24,324 nucleotides of DNA from positions 1 to 24,324 of the forward strand of contig JAFYQY010000058.1 in NCBI GenBank assembly GCA_017559685.1, read 5' to 3'. Below the pieces are notes generated by a model that saw only the letters and a program-made list of their open reading frames with translations, did not search any database and was not told the origin of the DNA. Of the stretch, positions 22,726 to 24,324 are shown one piece after another (within the stretch, counting starts at the first letter, position 1; every line of letters begins with the position of its first letter). This stretch comes from Alistipes sp. GTDB taxonomy: Bacteria; Bacteroidota; Bacteroidia; Bacteroidales; Rikenellaceae. The translations under genes were made by a program, and so were the position numbers.

Positions 22726-22753
22726 GACGAGAGACTAAAGACGAGAGACGAGA
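22726..22753 (+). repeat. Heptad tandem array, GACGAGA class (4 units), DUF4924/ispG divergent promoter
   Basis: Four 7-bp units start at 22726, 22733, 22740 and 22747. Three are exact GACGAGA and the second is GACTAAA. The array fills the space between two divergent -7 boxes. The unit order and the second-unit divergence parallel the pcrA copy. Confidence 0.88.
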
Positions 22754-22762
22754 GAAATTTTA

Positions 22763-22770
22763 TATATTTG
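22763..22770 (+). promoter_or_regulatory. -7 promoter element of ispG
   Basis: TATATTTG is an exact TAnnTTTG match ending only 4 nt before the ATG at 22775. The mRNA is therefore expected to be leaderless or nearly so. Confidence 0.68.
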
Positions 22771-22774
22771 CATT

Positions 22775-24253
22775 ATGAATTTAAGCAAATACACAAGAAG
22801 AGCAAGTTGCGAGGTGAAAATCGGAGCAACAACCATTGGTGGTGACAACCCCATTGCGGTGCAGTCGATGACCAATACCGCAACTGCGGATGTCGAGTCG
22901 AGCGTGGCGCAGATCGAGCGCATAGCCGATGCTGGAGCACCTATTGTGCGCCTTACAGCGCAGGGTAAGCGTGAGGGTGAGGCGTTGCGAGATATAGTGG
23001 CGCAGGTGCGTAAGGAGGGCTACGATACCGCTATCGTTGCCGATATCCACTTCGTGCCCGAGATCGCCTCTATCGCAGCCGAGTCGGTCGATAAGGTGCG
23101 TATCAACCCTGGCAACTACCGCACAAGCGGTGGCGAGTTGGAGGCTCTTATCGAGAAGTGTCGCAAGCGTGGCGTAGCGCTACGCATAGGCGTAAATCAC
23201 GGCTCGTTGGCCAAGCATATCGTCGATAAGTTGGGCGATACCCCTGCGGGAATGGTCGAGTCGGCAATGGAGTTCTTGCGTATCTGTGTCAAGGAGCAGT
23301 TCGACCAGGTGGTTGTCTCGATGAAGTCGAGCAATACCCGAGTTATGGTTCACGCCTACCGCCTCTTGGTCGAGGCTATGGAGCGTGAGAATATGTCGTT
23401 CCCTATCCACCTCGGCGTAACTGAGGCGGGCAATGGCATAGAGGGCAGAATTAAGAGTGCTGTAGGTATCGGTGCGCTCTTGGCCGATGGCGTGGGCGAT
23501 ACTATTCGTGTCTCGCTGACCGAAGCGCCCGAGAATGAGGTGCCCGTAGCGAAGATGCTCGTTGAGCACTTTGCCAACCGCACGGGCGAATTCGAGGTTT
23601 TGCACCCCGAGCGATACTCGCCAACCGAGTACCGACGTCGCACCTCGGCTCCGATAATTGCACATAGCGAAATAACAGAAGATTATATAGTTATAGAGGC
23701 TACAAGCGGCAATCCTACCGCCGAGTGGCGTGCCGCAATTCTCAATAGCAAGGGCGCCCAACCCGTTGTTATTCGTCGCCACTACGAGGGCTCGAAGGAG
23801 GAGGTTGCTCTCCACGCCGCGGCCGATATGGGACAGCTCTTGCTCGACGGCTTGGCCGATGGCGTGTGGATCGACGCACCGCAACTCTCGGAGGAGGAGC
23901 AGAAGGAGCTTGAGTTGATGATTTTGCAGGCGTCACGTGCTCGATTCTCGCAGACAGAGTATATCGCTTGCCCGTCGTGCGGTCGCACACTCTACAATAT
24001 CGAGCAGGCGTTAGCCGATATCAAGGCTCGCACCTCGCACCTCAAAGGTTTGAAGATTGGCGTTATGGGCTGTATCGTGAATGGCCCTGGCGAGATGGCC
24101 GATGCGGACTATGGATATGTTGGTGCTGGTGCTGGCCGCATCTCGCTCTATAAGGGCAAGGAGTGCATCGAGCGCAACATCCCACAAGAGGAGGCCCTCG
24201 AACGTCTTATCGACCTGATCAAAGCCCACGGCGACTGGAAAGAGAACGAGTAG
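22775..24253 (+). CDS. ispG: 4-hydroxy-3-methylbut-2-en-1-yl diphosphate synthase (IspG/GcpE), three-domain form
   Basis: 492 residues. IspG makes HMBPP from MEcPP in the MEP isoprenoid pathway, using a [4Fe-4S] cluster. The TIM-barrel domain (about 10-265) opens VKIGATTIGGDNPIAVQSMT and includes VADIHF and DKVRINPGN. The C-terminal cluster domain has C399, C402 (CPSCGRT) and C433 with E440 (GCIVNGPGE). Between them, residues about 270-393 are an extra domain absent from the two-domain E. coli enzyme. Bacteroidota IspG usually has such an insert, but I recall total lengths near 600, so this one looks shortened. The start at 22775 fits the family N-terminus and lies 4 nt from the -7 box. Confidence 0.96.
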   Translation: MNLSKYTRRASCEVKIGATTIGGDNPIAVQSMTNTATADVESSVAQIERIADAGAPIVRLTAQGKREGEALRDIVAQVRKEGYDTAIVADIHFVPEIASIAAESVDKVRINPGNYRTSGGELEALIEKCRKRGVALRIGVNHGSLAKHIVDKLGDTPAGMVESAMEFLRICVKEQFDQVVVSMKSSNTRVMVHAYRLLVEAMERENMSFPIHLGVTEAGNGIEGRIKSAVGIGALLADGVGDTIRVSLTEAPENEVPVAKMLVEHFANRTGEFEVLHPERYSPTEYRRRTSAPIIAHSEITEDYIVIEATSGNPTAEWRAAILNSKGAQPVVIRRHYEGSKEEVALHAAADMGQLLLDGLADGVWIDAPQLSEEEQKELELMILQASRARFSQTEYIACPSCGRTLYNIEQALADIKARTSHLKGLKIGVMGCIVNGPGEMADADYGYVGAGAGRISLYKGKECIERNIPQEEALERLIDLIKAHGDWKENE

Positions 24254-24270
24254 TTGAAACGGTGCACCTT

Positions 24271-24324
24271 ATTAGTAGAGAGTAGTGAATTTAGGGAGAT
24301 TAAAGAGTTTAGAGAGTTTGACGC
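24271..24324 (+). repeat. Degenerate short-period repeat tract after ispG, cut by the window edge
   Basis: Units ATTAGTA, GAGAGTA and GTGAATT (24271-24291) resemble the GAGAGTA-class array of the pcrA-recG spacer. They are followed by approximately 9-bp units of form TTTAGAGAG up to the window end. No gene or terminator is visible in 24254-24324. Confidence 0.5.

Overview
The window looks like chromosomal DNA from a member of the Bacteroidales, probably near Rikenellaceae/Alistipes. The genus is a guess from gene content and style. Support for the order comes from three things. First, Bacteroidota-restricted families are present (DUF4301, DUF4924, a long-form IspG, WbqC-like). Second, the -7 promoter signature TAnnTTTG recurs upstream of start codons, and no Shine-Dalgarno sequences stand out. 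Third, secreted GH20 and GH2 glycosidases are present. No tRNA, rRNA, CRISPR array, insertion sequence or phage gene was seen.

Layout. Positions 1-2713 (+): the 3' end of lepA, then a long-chain acyl-CoA ligase. A strong bidirectional terminator (2806-2847) separates these from a minus-strand pair, DUF4301 then a secreted GH20 hexosaminidase (2864-6200). Positions 6355-8635 (+): a tightly overlapping three-gene module of unknown role, made of a degenerate receiver domain, a membrane-anchored helical-repeat (HEAT-like) protein and a membrane protein with a decayed glycosyltransferase-like core. It runs head-on into a minus-strand operon cvpA-rsgA-trmH-apbE (8505-11591), and the GT-like gene overlaps apbE by 131 bp. 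Positions 11671-13641 (+): a GH2-family protein lacking the usual acid/base glutamate. It overlaps by 32 bp the end of a minus-strand DNA-repair operon pcrA-nth-wbqC-like (13610-17323). Positions 17491-21664 (+): recG, a DUF3108 protein, a coiled-coil membrane protein and rubredoxin. Positions 21821-22692 (-): rpmH and DUF4924. Positions 22775-24253 (+): ispG.

Most genes are housekeeping: translation and ribosome assembly (lepA, rsgA, trmH, rpmH), DNA repair and recombination (pcrA, nth, recG), isoprenoid synthesis (ispG), flavinylation (apbE) and electron transfer (rubredoxin). The less ordinary content falls into four groups. (i) Several families of imperfect 7-bp tandem arrays, often exactly four units long, sit in promoters and spacers, and one lies inside the pcrA coding sequence. 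(ii) The receiver/HEAT/GT-like module appears catalytically decayed but keeps intact, coupled reading frames. (iii) The DUF4301 protein carries motifs resembling UDP-sugar pyrophosphorylases. (iv) Promoters of recG, ispG and pcrA lie so close to the start codon that leaderless mRNAs are expected. All functional statements come from reading the sequence and recalling protein families; no database search was run.
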